From Acidovorax facilis (GTDB lineage Bacteria > Pseudomonadota > Gammaproteobacteria > Burkholderiales > Burkholderiaceae_C): a stretch of DNA of 35,506 nucleotides. The stretch covers positions 1 to 35,506 of the forward strand of contig NZ_JAMXAX010000054.1 of assembly GCF_023913775.1 (NCBI RefSeq). Reading direction: 5' to 3'. Shown here one piece after another: positions 16,630-24,801 of the stretch; position 1 is the stretch's first letter; each line of letters starts with the position of its first letter. The notes beneath the pieces were generated by a model that worked only from the letters and a program-made list of their open reading frames with translations, was not told where the DNA came from and did no database searches. The translations under genes were made by a program, and so were the position numbers.

Positions 16630-17565
16630 ATGACCGCACTTTTTGAAGCTCTGCACCTGCGCAAACGTTATGGCGAGACCACGGTGGTGGACGACGTGTC
16701 CTTCGCGATTGCTCCCGGCGAATGCCTGGGCGTCATCGGCCCCAACGGTGCTGGAAAGACCACCACCATCCGCATGTGCCTGGGCCTGGCGTCGCCAGAC
16801 GGGGGCGAAGTGCACTTCACGCCCCAGCCCGGCACGGCCCCGCTGCTGATGCCACGCGATGCGCTGGCCATCAAGGCGCAGCTGGGCGTGGTCACGCAGT
16901 TCGACACCCTCGACCCGGACTTCACCTGCGCCGAAAACCTGCGCGTGTTCGGCCGCTACTTCGGCCTGAAGGGCCCGGTGATGGACGAGCGTGTGCCCCA
17001 GTTGCTGGAGTTCGCAGCCCTCACCCACAAGGCCGACGCCAAGCCGGGCGAGCTGTCGGGCGGCATGAAGCGGCGCCTGTCGCTGGCGCGCGCGCTGGTC
17101 AACAACCCGCGCCTGCTGCTGCTGGACGAGCCCACCACCGGCCTGGACCCGCAAGCCCGCCACCTGATGTGGGAGCGCCTGCAACTGCTGCTGCAGCAAG
17201 GCAAGTCGATCCTGCTGACCACCCACTTCATGGACGAGGCCGAGCGCCTGTGCTCGCGCCTGCTGGTGCTGGACCACGGCCGCAAGATTGCGGAAGGCCG
17301 CCCGCGCGAGCTGATCGCCCAGCACCTGGAGCCGGATGTGGTGGAGGTGTTCGGCGTGGGGGCCGTGCAGATGTCCGAAGACGCCGCGCTGCGTGCCCTG
17401 GCCGCGCGCGTGGAGATCAGCGGCGAGACGGTGTTTTTCTACACCCAGAACGCCCAGCCGCTGCTGCAGGCGCTGGGGCAGCATGGCCACCTGCGCACGC
17501 TGCACCGGCCGGCCAATCTGGAAGACCTGTTCCTCAAGCTCACGGGGCGGCAGATCCGGGAATAG
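16630..17565 (+). CDS. ABC transporter ATPase, NodI-like (orphan)
   Basis: A 311-residue ATP-binding subunit of the ABC-2/NodI type. Motifs: Walker [14 protein letters not shown] loop at [18 protein letters not shown], signature [16 protein letters not shown], Walker [13 protein letters not shown] and H-loop [13 protein letters not shown]. The C-terminal extension of about 85 residues ends in [15 protein letters not shown], which is typical of NodI-like drug or oligosaccharide export ATPases. A longer frame begins upstream at 16564 but runs through non-conserved sequence. NodI proteins are normally followed by a NodJ-type permease. Here the next gene is convergent and overlaps the last 26 bases, so the membrane partner must be elsewhere or lost. 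Confidence 0.93.
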   Translation: MTALFEALHLRKRYGETTVVDDVSFAIAPGECLGVIGPNGAGKTTTIRMCLGLASPDGGEVHFTPQPGTAPLLMPRDALAIKAQLGVVTQFDTLDPDFTCAENLRVFGRYFGLKGPVMDERVPQLLEFAALTHKADAKPGELSGGMKRRLSLARALVNNPRLLLLDEPTTGLDPQARHLMWERLQLLLQQGKSILLTTHFMDEAERLCSRLLVLDHGRKIAEGRPRELIAQHLEPDVVEVFGVGAVQMSEDAALRALAARVEISGETVFFYTQNAQPLLQALGQHGHLRTLHRPANLEDLFLKLTGRQIRE

Positions 17566-19951
17566 GGCCAGCGGAACGGCCTGCCACCCGGCCCTGCCAC
17601 CAGTTTTCAAGGTCTTGGGGCGCGCAAGGCTGGGAAAAGAGGTAACCCTGCAGTTCGTCGCAGCCCAGCCGGGCCAGCCACTGGGCTTGGTGGTCGGTTT
17701 CCACGCCCTCGGCCACCGTGCGCAGGCCCAGCTTTTGCGCCAGGGCCACGATGGCGTCCACCAGTGCTTCGCCCCGGTCATTGCTCCCCAGATCGTTGAC
17801 GAAAGAGCGGTCGATCTTGAGCTTGCGCACCGGAAACCGCTTGAGCTGGCTCAGTGACGAATATCCGGTGCCAAAGTCGTCGATGGCCAGCTGCACGCCC
17901 AGCGCGGTGAGGCGCTGCATGGTCTGCAGGGCCTCCTCCACGGGCTCCATGATCGAGCTTTCAGTGATCTCCAATTGCAGCAACCGGGGTGGGCACACGG
18001 TACTTTGCAAGGCGCGGGCCACCACCTGGTCCAGCTCGGGCTCCTGGAACTGACGGGCCGAGAGATTCACCGCCACCGGGATCTCCCCCCAACCGGCATC
18101 CAGCCACCGACGTGCCTGCGCGCAGGCCTCGTTCAGCACCCATTCGCCCAGGGGCACGATCAGCCCCGTTTCTTCCGCAATGCCGATGAACTGCAGCGGA
18201 GACACCAGCCCACGCTCCGGGTCCGCCCACCGCACCAGCGCCTCCACCGACGACACACGCCCCGTCCGCGCATCCATGATGGGCTGATAGTGCAGGCGCA
18301 GCCCGTCGTGCTCGATGGCATGGCGCAGGCCCGCCTCCACCCGCAGGCGCTCCGTCAACACCTCCGTCATGTGCGGGCTGAAGAAAGCCAGCCGATTCCC
18401 CCCCAGGTCCTTGGCGTCGTACATGGCCACGTCTGCATTGCGCAACAACAGGTCGCCAGAGTCCCCATCCTGCGGGAAGACCGCAATGCCCAGGCTGGTG
18501 CCCAGCAACCAGCTGGACGTGCCGGTCTCCACAGGCAGGGTCAGCGCCCGCACAATGCGCCGCGCCATGGGCTCCACCACCGCCGGGTCCGGCAGGTCGG
18601 GCAGCACCACCACAAACTCATCCCCACCCGGCCGGGCCACCACATCGCCAGGACGCACACAACCCTGCAACCTGGCCGCCACCTCCTTGAGCAAGGCATC
18701 GCCCCGGGCATGTCCCAGGCTGTCATTCACTCCTTTGAATCGGTCCAGGTCCATGGCCAGAACGGCCACGCAGTGGCCCTGCTCCCGCGCCCGGTCCAAC
18801 GCCGCGTCCAGCCGCTCCGTGAGGCTGTAGCGGTTGGCCAAGTCGGTCAGGGGGTCTCGCCGCGCCTGGCGCTCCAGCGTCTCCGTGTGCAGCGCGATGG
18901 ACTGCTGCTGGCGCAGCAGGGACTCCGCCATCCGGTCCAGTGCCCGGGCCACCTGCCCCAGCTCTCCCGGGGGATAGGGTGTGCCAATGGGTTCGGCGTA
19001 GTTGCCAGCATCCATGCGGCCAATGGCGCGGATGGCGCGCATGGCATGACGGCGCACCGCAAATTCCACCAACAGAAAAGCAGCAACGAACACGATGACC
19101 GCCAGTGCCAGCACCCCCAGCAGTGCGCGCCGGAACTGGCGCTCCACCGGGCCACGCAGGTCGTCCTCGGGCACAGCCAGGGCCAGACGCAGATCCGAGC
19201 CCTGTGCGCGCGGCAACTGGGCGCGCACCCAGACGCGACGCACGCCATCGGCCCCCTCCATCACGGCATGCCCTTCGACCGCTTGCAACATGAAAGTGCG
19301 TTCGGCGTCCCCCAGGGTCAGCGGCGCCAACTCCGGCCGCCGGAAGTCCATGACCACCGAACCGTCGGCATTCCATACCTGCAGATGCATACGCTCATAG
19401 CGCTGTGCATGCACCGTGGCCTGCCCGTAGTCCTGCATGTCGAGCGAGGCCAGAAGGATGAAGCGCAACGCGCCTCCCGCATCGCGCACAGGGTAGGCCA
19501 CCTGCAGCACTCCCTTGCCCGTCAGGCGGCCTATGACCGCTTCCAGCACCGGCCCGGAGGACGTCAGCGCACGCTGAAAGTAACTGCGGTCCCGCAGGTC
19601 CAGCGTACGGCCACTGCGCAGCGAATCACAGAACAGGGAGCCATCGGGCTGGATGGTGAGGATGCCGGTGTACTGGGGATGTTCCTTGAGGACATCTGCC
19701 AGGAAATCAGAGCAGGCGGCCTTGTCGCCCGCTGCCAGCAGGGGTACGCGCCCAAGGCCAAACAAGAGTTGCCCGGTACCAGCGATCTTGTCGTCCAGGT
19801 CGCTGGCAATGATGCCTGCCCGGGCCACCAGCCGGTCGCGCGCCTGTCCGGTGGTGGCCACCCGGAACTCCAGCAGCAGCCACACCAGGGCCGGCACAGG
19901 CAACAAAGAGGCTGCCAGCACCAGCCACAGGATCCGCGCACTCAGGCTCAC
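17540..19951 (-). CDS. Membrane sensor GGDEF-EAL protein with periplasmic dCache-like and HAMP domains
   Basis: An 803-residue protein. The start is a GTG at 19951 with AAGGAG eight bases upstream; a longer frame to 19987 adds only 12 residues. TM1 is about 6-27, then a periplasmic dCache-like sensor (LIFGLG-type long helix, [26 protein letters not shown]), TM2 about 277-300, HAMP to about 360, GGDEF (442-446) with RPGD inhibitory site, and EAL (570-572) with [31 protein letters not shown] and KIDRSFV. Both catalytic sets look intact. The DLRDRSYF wording resembles ligand-binding Cache domains for small carboxylates or amino acids. The 3' end overlaps the convergent ABC ATPase by 26 bases. 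Confidence 0.94.
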   Translation of the reverse strand: MSLSARILWLVLAASLLPVPALVWLLLEFRVATTGQARDRLVARAGIIASDLDDKIAGTGQLLFGLGRVPLLAAGDKAACSDFLADVLKEHPQYTGILTIQPDGSLFCDSLRSGRTLDLRDRSYFQRALTSSGPVLEAVIGRLTGKGVLQVAYPVRDAGGALRFILLASLDMQDYGQATVHAQRYERMHLQVWNADGSVVMDFRRPELAPLTLGDAERTFMLQAVEGHAVMEGADGVRRVWVRAQLPRAQGSDLRLALAVPEDDLRGPVERQFRRALLGVLALAVIVFVAAFLLVEFAVRRHAMRAIRAIGRMDAGNYAEPIGTPYPPGELGQVARALDRMAESLLRQQQSIALHTETLERQARRDPLTDLANRYSLTERLDAALDRAREQGHCVAVLAMDLDRFKGVNDSLGHARGDALLKEVAARLQGCVRPGDVVARPGGDEFVVVLPDLPDPAVVEPMARRIVRALTLPVETGTSSWLLGTSLGIAVFPQDGDSGDLLLRNADVAMYDAKDLGGNRLAFFSPHMTEVLTERLRVEAGLRHAIEHDGLRLHYQPIMDARTGRVSSVEALVRWADPERGLVSPLQFIGIAEETGLIVPLGEWVLNEACAQARRWLDAGWGEIPVAVNLSARQFQEPELDQVVARALQSTVCPPRLLQLEITESSIMEPVEEALQTMQRLTALGVQLAIDDFGTGYSSLSQLKRFPVRKLKIDRSFVNDLGSNDRGEALVDAIVALAQKLGLRTVAEGVETDHQAQWLARLGCDELQGYLFSQPCAPQDLENWWQGRVAGRSAGPIPGSAAP

Positions 19952-20016
19952 AGGGGGTTCTCCTTCACAGAAGCGCCGTCGTCGCACCGGCCCGCCGCAA
20001 CTGCGGCCGCAGGCTA

Positions 20017-20036
20017 TCAGGCCACGCGGGGCCTGA
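20017..20036 (-). terminator. Hairpin overlapping the purT stop codon
   Basis: TCAGGCC and GGCCTGA pair perfectly around a six-base loop; the stop codon forms one end of the stem. No T-run follows on the minus strand, so termination would be weak or Rho-assisted. Confidence 0.35.
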
Positions 20037-21219
20037 CCTTGCTCGCCGCCAGCTTGGCGTTCGCACGCGCCGTGTCCACATTCTCAGCCCGCGCCAGCGC
20101 CACGCCCATACGGCGCTTCACAAAACTCTCGGGCTTGCCGAACAGGCGCAGGTCGGAGCCCGGCACGCGCAGGGCTTCTTCCACACCATCGAACACGATG
20201 CCCTGGGCTTCCACGCCGCCGTAGATGACGGCACTGGCGCCGGGGTTGCGCAGGCTGGTGTCCACGGGCAGGCCCAGGATCGCGCGGGCGTGCAGCTCGA
20301 ACTCGCTCTGGTGCTGGGTGCACAGCGTGACCAGGCCCGTGTCGTGCGGGCGGGGGCTCACTTCGCTGAACCAGACCTCCTGGCCCTTGACGAACAGTTC
20401 CACGCCAAACAATCCCTGGCCGCCCAGGTTGTCGGTCACGGCCTTGGCGATCTGGCGCGACTTCTCGAGTGCAGCCGGGTGCATGGGGTGGGGCTGCCAG
20501 CTTTCCACATAGTCGCCACTCACCTGCACATGGCCGATGGGGTCGCAGAAACTGGTGGTGATTTGGCCGTCGGCGCCCACCGACCGCACGGTGAGCTGGG
20601 TGATTTCGTAGTCAAAGTCGATGAAGCCCTCGACGATCACACGGCCGTGGCTCACCCGGCCACCGGCCATGGCGTAGTCCCAGGCCTTCTTGACGTCCGC
20701 CGGGCCGTCGATCTTGCTCTGGCCCTTGCCGGAGCTGCTCATCACGGGCTTGACGATGCAGGGGTAGCCAATGCCGGCATCAATCGCAGCCTGCAGCTCT
20801 TCCAGAGAGTTGCAGAACTTGTAGGGGCTGGTGGGCAGGCCCAGCGTTTCGGCGGCCAGCACGCGGATGCCTTCACGGTCCATGGTCAGGCGCGCTGCGC
20901 GGGCCGTGGGGATCACGCGCACGGTGCCCGCGGCTTCCAGCTCTTCGAGCATGGGGGTGGCGATGGCTTCGATCTCGGGCACCACCAGGTGGGGCCGTTC
21001 GGCTTCGACCAGCGCCTTGAGCTGGGCCGGGTCGCTCATGGTGATGGTGCGCGCGTGGTGGGCCACCTGCTGGCCGGGGGCGTTGTCGTAGCGGTCCACG
21101 GCAATGGTTTCCACCCCCAGGCGCTGCAGCGCGATCAGCACCTCCTTGCCCAGCTCGCCCGAGCCCAGCAGCATGACTTTGGTGGCATGGGGGGACAGAG
21201 GGGTTCCGAGGGTGGTCAT
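20017..21219 (-). CDS. purT: Formate-dependent phosphoribosylglycinamide formyltransferase 2
   Basis: Purine biosynthesis enzyme that makes formyl-GAR from GAR, formate and ATP, an alternative to folate-dependent PurN. The 400-residue ATP-grasp protein matches the usual 390-400. Visible are [45 protein letters not shown] text, [16 protein letters not shown] (ATP-binding loop), [20 protein letters not shown] and PHDTGLVTL. The ATG at 21219 is chosen; the frame stays open upstream to 21717 but that part is antisense to the sigma-54 activator gene and not conserved. A TCAGGCC/GGCCTGA hairpin overlaps the stop codon. Confidence 0.96.
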   Translation of the reverse strand: MTTLGTPLSPHATKVMLLGSGELGKEVLIALQRLGVETIAVDRYDNAPGQQVAHHARTITMSDPAQLKALVEAERPHLVVPEIEAIATPMLEELEAAGTVRVIPTARAARLTMDREGIRVLAAETLGLPTSPYKFCNSLEELQAAIDAGIGYPCIVKPVMSSSGKGQSKIDGPADVKKAWDYAMAGGRVSHGRVIVEGFIDFDYEITQLTVRSVGADGQITTSFCDPIGHVQVSGDYVESWQPHPMHPAALEKSRQIAKAVTDNLGGQGLFGVELFVKGQEVWFSEVSPRPHDTGLVTLCTQHQSEFELHARAILGLPVDTSLRNPGASAVIYGGVEAQGIVFDGVEEALRVPGSDLRLFGKPESFVKRRMGVALARAENVDTARANAKLAASKVRPRVA

Positions 21220-21312
21220 GGTGGGGGCTTTCGAGAAGGTGAAAAAGTCGGTAAATGGCGGGACGCAGGCGACTTTAATGCACCCGGGCGCAGAACTTGC
21301 AATCGCCCTCAC

Positions 21313-22956
21313 ATGCCCCCACCGCCCATGCCCTCCCCTTCCAGCACGGCCCGCTCGCACAGCCCCACCGACTGGCACGCCCAGGAGCTGCTGCTGATGC
21401 GCGAGGTGATGCGCCTCATCGGCCGCAGCCTGGCGCCCGGCCTGGTGCTGCGCGAGATGCTGCACCTGATGAGCGAACTGCTGGGCCTGAACCGGGGGCG
21501 CATCGTGCTGGTGGACGACGCTCCCTCCTCCCCAGCCGGCGCTCCGCGCACCGCCTCCATCCAGCATGCGTACGGACTCACCCAGGCCGAGGTGCAGCGC
21601 GGGCGGTACGCCTGGGGCGAGGGCATCACCGGCCGCGTGCTGGCCACGGGGCAACCAGCCATCGTGCAGGACATTGATGCCGAACCGCTGTTTCTGGCAC
21701 GCGCGGTGGCGCGCCACCAGCTGCCGCCCGAGACGGTGGCCTTCATCGCCCTACCCATCGAGGTCAACAACGCGCCCATCGGCGTGCTGGCCTGCCACCG
21801 CATCCGCAGCCGCCAGCGCCACCTGAACGACGACCTGGCGGTGCTGCGCGTGCTGGCCACGCTGGTCGGTCAGCTGCTGCAGCTGGAAGCCCTGGTGGCC
21901 GAGCAGACGCGGCAGCTGCAGGCGCGCAACGCCGTGCTGGCCAATGCGCTCAACACCAAAAGCGCGCGCTACGGGCTCATTGGCAGCTCGCCACCGCTGC
22001 TGCAGGCCTTGAGCGAGCTGGAGCGTGTGTCGCAAACCCAGGCCACCGTGCTGCTGCTGGGCCAGTCGGGCACGGGCAAGGAGCTGTTCGCACGCGCCGT
22101 GCACCTGGCCAGCGGGCGGCGCGACCGACCCTTCATCAAGGTCAACTGCTCGGCCATTCCGGACGCGCTGTTCGAGTCCGAACTGTTTGGCTACGAGAAA
22201 GGCGCGTTCACCGGCGCCAGCACAGCCCGCGCGGGCTGGTTCGAGCAGGCCGACAGCGGCACCATCTTTCTCGACGAGATTGGCGAGCTGCCGCTGGCCC
22301 TGCAGTCCAAGCTGCTGCGCACGCTGCAGGAGGGCACGCTGGTGCGCCTGGGCGGGCAGCGCGAGGTCAAGGTCAACGTGCGCCTGGTGGCGGCCACCCA
22401 CCGCGACCTGGCGGCCGATGTGGAGGCCGGGCGCTTTCGGCAGGACCTGTACTACCGCCTGCACGTGATTCCGATCCATCTGCCCTCGCTGGCCGAGCGG
22501 CGCGAGGACATCCGCGCGCTGGCGCTGCACTTTGTGAGCCGCGCGAACCAGGCGCACCAGCGCAACGTGAACCTGTCGCCCGACGCGCTGGCGCGGCTGG
22601 AAGAACACCCCTGGCCCGGCAACATCCGCGAGCTGGGCAATGTGATCGAACGCCTGGTGCTGCTGACCAATGACACGCTGGTAACGCGTGGCGAGCTGGA
22701 CCGGTTTCTGCCCGCTGCGGCTGTGGTTTTGCCACCCGCACCGGCGCCCGTTCAGCAGATTCAGGCCGAGATGCCGTCTACCCCTATCGCCGCAGCACCG
22801 CTGGTGCGCGACTACGCCTCGGCCCAGTCCCACAGCGTTCAGGTGCTGCAGGCCGCGCTGGTCGAACACCACGGCAACCAGTCGCGCGCGGCGCAGAGCC
22901 TGGGGTTGACGCTCCGGCAGTTCGCTTACCGGCTGCGCAAAGCAGGCTTGAAGTGA
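21313..22956 (+). CDS. Sigma-54-dependent activator, GAF-AAA+-Fis (NifA-like)
   Basis: A 547-residue enhancer-binding protein. The start ATG at 21313 is ten bases after a TGCAAT element; the longer open frame upstream is antisense to purT. Domains: GAF sensor (about 45-185, with [20 protein letters not shown]), a short coiled linker, AAA+ ATPase with Walker A GQSGTGKE (250-257), the sigma-54 contact loop GAFTGA (297-302), Walker [12 protein letters not shown] and arginine fingers near the [15 protein letters not shown] segment, then a Fis-type helix-turn-helix (about 505-545, [20 protein letters not shown]). No phosphorylation domain, so the GAF domain should sense the effector directly. It directly precedes the rhodanese operon, where an inverted repeat and a -24/-12 promoter are found. 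Confidence 0.95.
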   Translation: MPPPPMPSPSSTARSHSPTDWHAQELLLMREVMRLIGRSLAPGLVLREMLHLMSELLGLNRGRIVLVDDAPSSPAGAPRTASIQHAYGLTQAEVQRGRYAWGEGITGRVLATGQPAIVQDIDAEPLFLARAVARHQLPPETVAFIALPIEVNNAPIGVLACHRIRSRQRHLNDDLAVLRVLATLVGQLLQLEALVAEQTRQLQARNAVLANALNTKSARYGLIGSSPPLLQALSELERVSQTQATVLLLGQSGTGKELFARAVHLASGRRDRPFIKVNCSAIPDALFESELFGYEKGAFTGASTARAGWFEQADSGTIFLDEIGELPLALQSKLLRTLQEGTLVRLGGQREVKVNVRLVAATHRDLAADVEAGRFRQDLYYRLHVIPIHLPSLAERREDIRALALHFVSRANQAHQRNVNLSPDALARLEEHPWPGNIRELGNVIERLVLLTNDTLVTRGELDRFLPAAAVVLPPAPAPVQQIQAEMPSTPIAAAPLVRDYASAQSHSVQVLQAALVEHHGNQSRAAQSLGLTLRQFAYRLRKAGLK

Positions 22957-22961
22957 CGCCC

Positions 22962-22994
22962 AACACTGTGTCAACAATTTGTAGACACAGTGTT
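22962..22994. promoter_or_regulatory. Candidate enhancer (upstream activator site)
   Basis: AACACTGTGTC and GACACAGTGTT form a perfect 11-base inverted repeat around an 11-base AT-rich spacer. It begins six bases after the activator's stop codon and its right end is about 130 bases upstream of the -24 element, the classical distance for a sigma-54 enhancer. It could also serve as a transcription-ending hairpin, but there is no T-run. Confidence 0.7.
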
Positions 22995-23038
22995 CAGCGT
23001 CCGCGTTGGACAGGCTGCGCTCTGGTGATAGTCGGCAC

Positions 23039-23108
23039 AAAATACTATCAAATCAATAGCTTCCAGCGCTTTACCAATAAGCGCTAGCAGCCTATTTCAT
23101 TCAAATTT
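23039..23108 (+). repeat. Dispersed intergenic repeat, copy C
   Basis: Contains CTATCAAATCAATAG, then AGCGCTT and AAGCGCT as a seven-base inverted repeat around TACCAAT, then AGCAGCCTATTTCATTC. The 3' half aligns closely with the copy at 8561. It lies between the enhancer candidate and the sigma-54 promoter, where a bendable AT-rich stretch could help looping. Confidence 0.65.
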
Positions 23109-23126
23109 CTTTGCATTCACAAGCTC

Positions 23127-23141
23127 TGGCACACCTGTTGC
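23127..23141 (+). promoter_or_regulatory. Sigma-54 (-24/-12) promoter
   Basis: TGGCAC, five bases, TTGC: an exact match to the core of the sigma-54 consensus including the invariant GG and GC spaced ten bases apart. The predicted start is near 23153, giving a leader of about 37 bases with GAAAGG before the rhodanese ATG at 23190. A sigma-54 activator is encoded immediately upstream. Confidence 0.85.
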
Positions 23142-23189
23142 GATAAGGAGGGCAGGCATCCCGCCCACCACCGCACCGAAAGGTTTTCC

Positions 23190-24101
23190 ATGAGCACCGT
23201 GACCGCTACCGCCTCCGACGCCGTCCTCATCTCACCCACCCAGCTGTTGGCCCTGCAAGCCGCAGAACCTGTGGTGCTGATCGACACCCGCGACGCCGAC
23301 ACCTACGCCCTGGGGCACATCCCCGGCGCGGTGAACCTGCGCGAAACCTTCACGTACCTGGCCACCTCCACGCCCCAAGGCCTGCAGGAGCTGATAGACA
23401 CCTTTGCCGCGCACCTGGGCGCCATCGGCCTGTCGGGTGCCGAGACGGCCGTGTTCTATGAAGACGCGCTCAACAGCGGCTACGGCCAGTCGTGCCGGGG
23501 CTACTACCTGCTGACCTGGCTAGGCTACCCCAAGGTCAAGGTATTGAATGGCGGCTACTCGGCCTGGAAGGCGGCAGAGCTGCCCGTCTCCACCGAGGCC
23601 GTGGTGCCCACCCCGGCCATCTTCCCCACCAACCTGGCCACCACCGATGTGATGCTGACCAAGGAAGACGTGATCGAAGCCCTGGGCACCGACACCGTGC
23701 TGCTGGACGTGCGCGATGTGGACGAGTGGATTGGCGACAGCTCCAGCCCTTATGGCAAGGACTTTGCGCCCCGCAAGGGCCGCCTGCCGGGCGCCAAGTG
23801 GCTGGAGTGGTACCGCTTCATGAAGCCCTCGCCCCAGGGTCCGGTGTTCAAGTCGCCCGACGAAGTGCGCGCCGAATGCGCCACGGCGGGCATCAGCCCG
23901 GCGGACACGGTGTACCTGTATTGCTTCAAGGGCGCACGCGCGTCCAACACCTTCCTGGCGCTCAAGCAGGCGGGCTTTGCCGATGTGCGCATGTACTTCG
24001 GCTCGTGGAACGAATGGTCGCGCGACGACAAGTTGCCGATCGAAAGCGGGCTGCCGCTGGTCAAGTTCCCCAAAAAGCCTGCGCTGGCACTGGCGGCCTG
24101 A
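23190..24101 (+). CDS. Two-domain rhodanese (sulfurtransferase)
   Basis: A 303-residue tandem rhodanese. The N-terminal inactive domain (about 12-135) has VLIDTRDADTYALGHIPGAV; the C-terminal domain (about 155-290) has VLLDVRDVDEWIGD and the active loop CFKGAR with Cys245, which would carry a persulfide. The basic lysine in the loop resembles thiosulfate:cyanide enzymes more than mercaptopyruvate enzymes (CGSGVT), but CFKGAR is neither standard loop, so the sulfur donor is uncertain. No signal peptide, so cytoplasmic. It is the first gene of the sigma-54 operon. A strong hairpin follows it, so it may be made in excess over the downstream genes. Confidence 0.92.
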   Translation: MSTVTATASDAVLISPTQLLALQAAEPVVLIDTRDADTYALGHIPGAVNLRETFTYLATSTPQGLQELIDTFAAHLGAIGLSGAETAVFYEDALNSGYGQSCRGYYLLTWLGYPKVKVLNGGYSAWKAAELPVSTEAVVPTPAIFPTNLATTDVMLTKEDVIEALGTDTVLLDVRDVDEWIGDSSSPYGKDFAPRKGRLPGAKWLEWYRFMKPSPQGPVFKSPDEVRAECATAGISPADTVYLYCFKGARASNTFLALKQAGFADVRMYFGSWNEWSRDDKLPIESGLPLVKFPKKPALALAA

Positions 24102-24116
24102 GCCCCGTGCGTTGTT

Positions 24117-24158
24117 GCAGCGGGCGTGGCCCGCTGCGAACCCTGTCCTTCTTTTTTT
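24117..24158 (+). terminator. Hairpin with T-run between rhodanese and OsmC-like genes
   Basis: GCAGCGGGC and GCCCGCTGC form a perfect nine-base stem with loop GTG (24117-24137). A run of seven T follows at 24152-24158, about 14 bases after the stem, which is further than in a standard intrinsic terminator. It may act as a partial terminator or as an mRNA-end stabiliser inside the operon. Confidence 0.55.
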
Positions 24159-24188
24159 GCATTCCCTTCTCTTTCTCCAAGGAACACC

Positions 24189-24758
24189 ATGTCCACCGAT
24201 CTGCTGGAACCCTCTGCCCCCGTCACCACCGTGCACACGCACTTGCGCCCCATCGACCGCGACGGGCTGATGGCCTTTGCCGACAAGGGCCGCAACAACC
24301 CTGCCAGCCGGGGTACCAACAAGGTCCATACGGTGATGGAGGGGCAGTACCGCTCGCTGAGCTATGTGGGCAACCATGCGCCGGTGGTGGTGGACGAACC
24401 CCTGCACCTGTTCGGCCAGGACACGGCGCCGGCTCCGGGCGAAATCGTGCTGTCGGGCCTGGGCGGCTGCCTGGTCGTGGGCATCACGGCTGTGGCCACC
24501 TGGAAGCAGGTCAAGCTCAGCAAGATCGAGGTGTTCATGGAAGGCGACATCGGCAACCCGGCCGCCTGGGGTGCGGGTGGCGCATTGCAGAAGACGCCGC
24601 CGGAGATGGGCTTCCAGGCCATCCGCGTGAAGGTGCTGGTGGAAGGCGATGCACCGCGCGAGGTGCTGGACGAGATCGTGCAGCACGCCAATTTCTACTC
24701 GCCCGTGGCCAACAGCATGCGCAACCCCATTCCGTTCGAGATCAGCCTCGCGGACTGA
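24189..24758 (+). CDS. OsmC-like protein lacking the second cysteine
   Basis: A 189-residue OsmC/Ohr-fold protein; the ATG follows AAGGAACACC. The fold's central helix motif SGLGGCLVVGITAVA carries Cys94, the position of the peroxidatic cysteine. The second conserved cysteine, normally in a CPVSN-type segment, is replaced by serine (YSPVANSM), and Cys94 is the only cysteine in the protein. Classical OsmC/Ohr enzymes use both to reduce organic hydroperoxides. A one-cysteine form could act as a thiol carrier or use an external reductant, possibly persulfide-related given the rhodanese next to it (inference). The N-terminus has an extension of about 45 residues before the usual domain. Confidence 0.88.
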   Translation: MSTDLLEPSAPVTTVHTHLRPIDRDGLMAFADKGRNNPASRGTNKVHTVMEGQYRSLSYVGNHAPVVVDEPLHLFGQDTAPAPGEIVLSGLGGCLVVGITAVATWKQVKLSKIEVFMEGDIGNPAAWGAGGALQKTPPEMGFQAIRVKVLVEGDAPREVLDEIVQHANFYSPVANSMRNPIPFEISLAD

Positions 24759-24801
24759 ATAGCCCCGCCACCAAGCCCGCCCTGCGCACCCAAGGAGCCC
24801 C

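Noticed and set aside
15538..17781. 747-codon minus-strand frame across a cyclase, the ABC ATPase and the end of a GGDEF-EAL gene
   Set aside because: Spans three genes with clear families; a by-product of high G+C in third codon positions.
19998..20012. GCGGCCGC palindrome between purT and the GGDEF-EAL gene
   Set aside because: An eight-base palindrome is expected by chance in this G+C-rich DNA and has no spacing or context that suggests a site.
17975..20224. 749-codon plus-strand frame opposite the dCache-GGDEF-EAL gene and purT end
   Set aside because: Antisense shadow with no domain; the opposite strand has all expected motifs.
20290..21312. 341-codon N-terminal extension of the sigma-54 activator
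   Set aside because: It is antisense to purT; the activator's GAF domain begins after 21313 and a TGCAAT element precedes that ATG.
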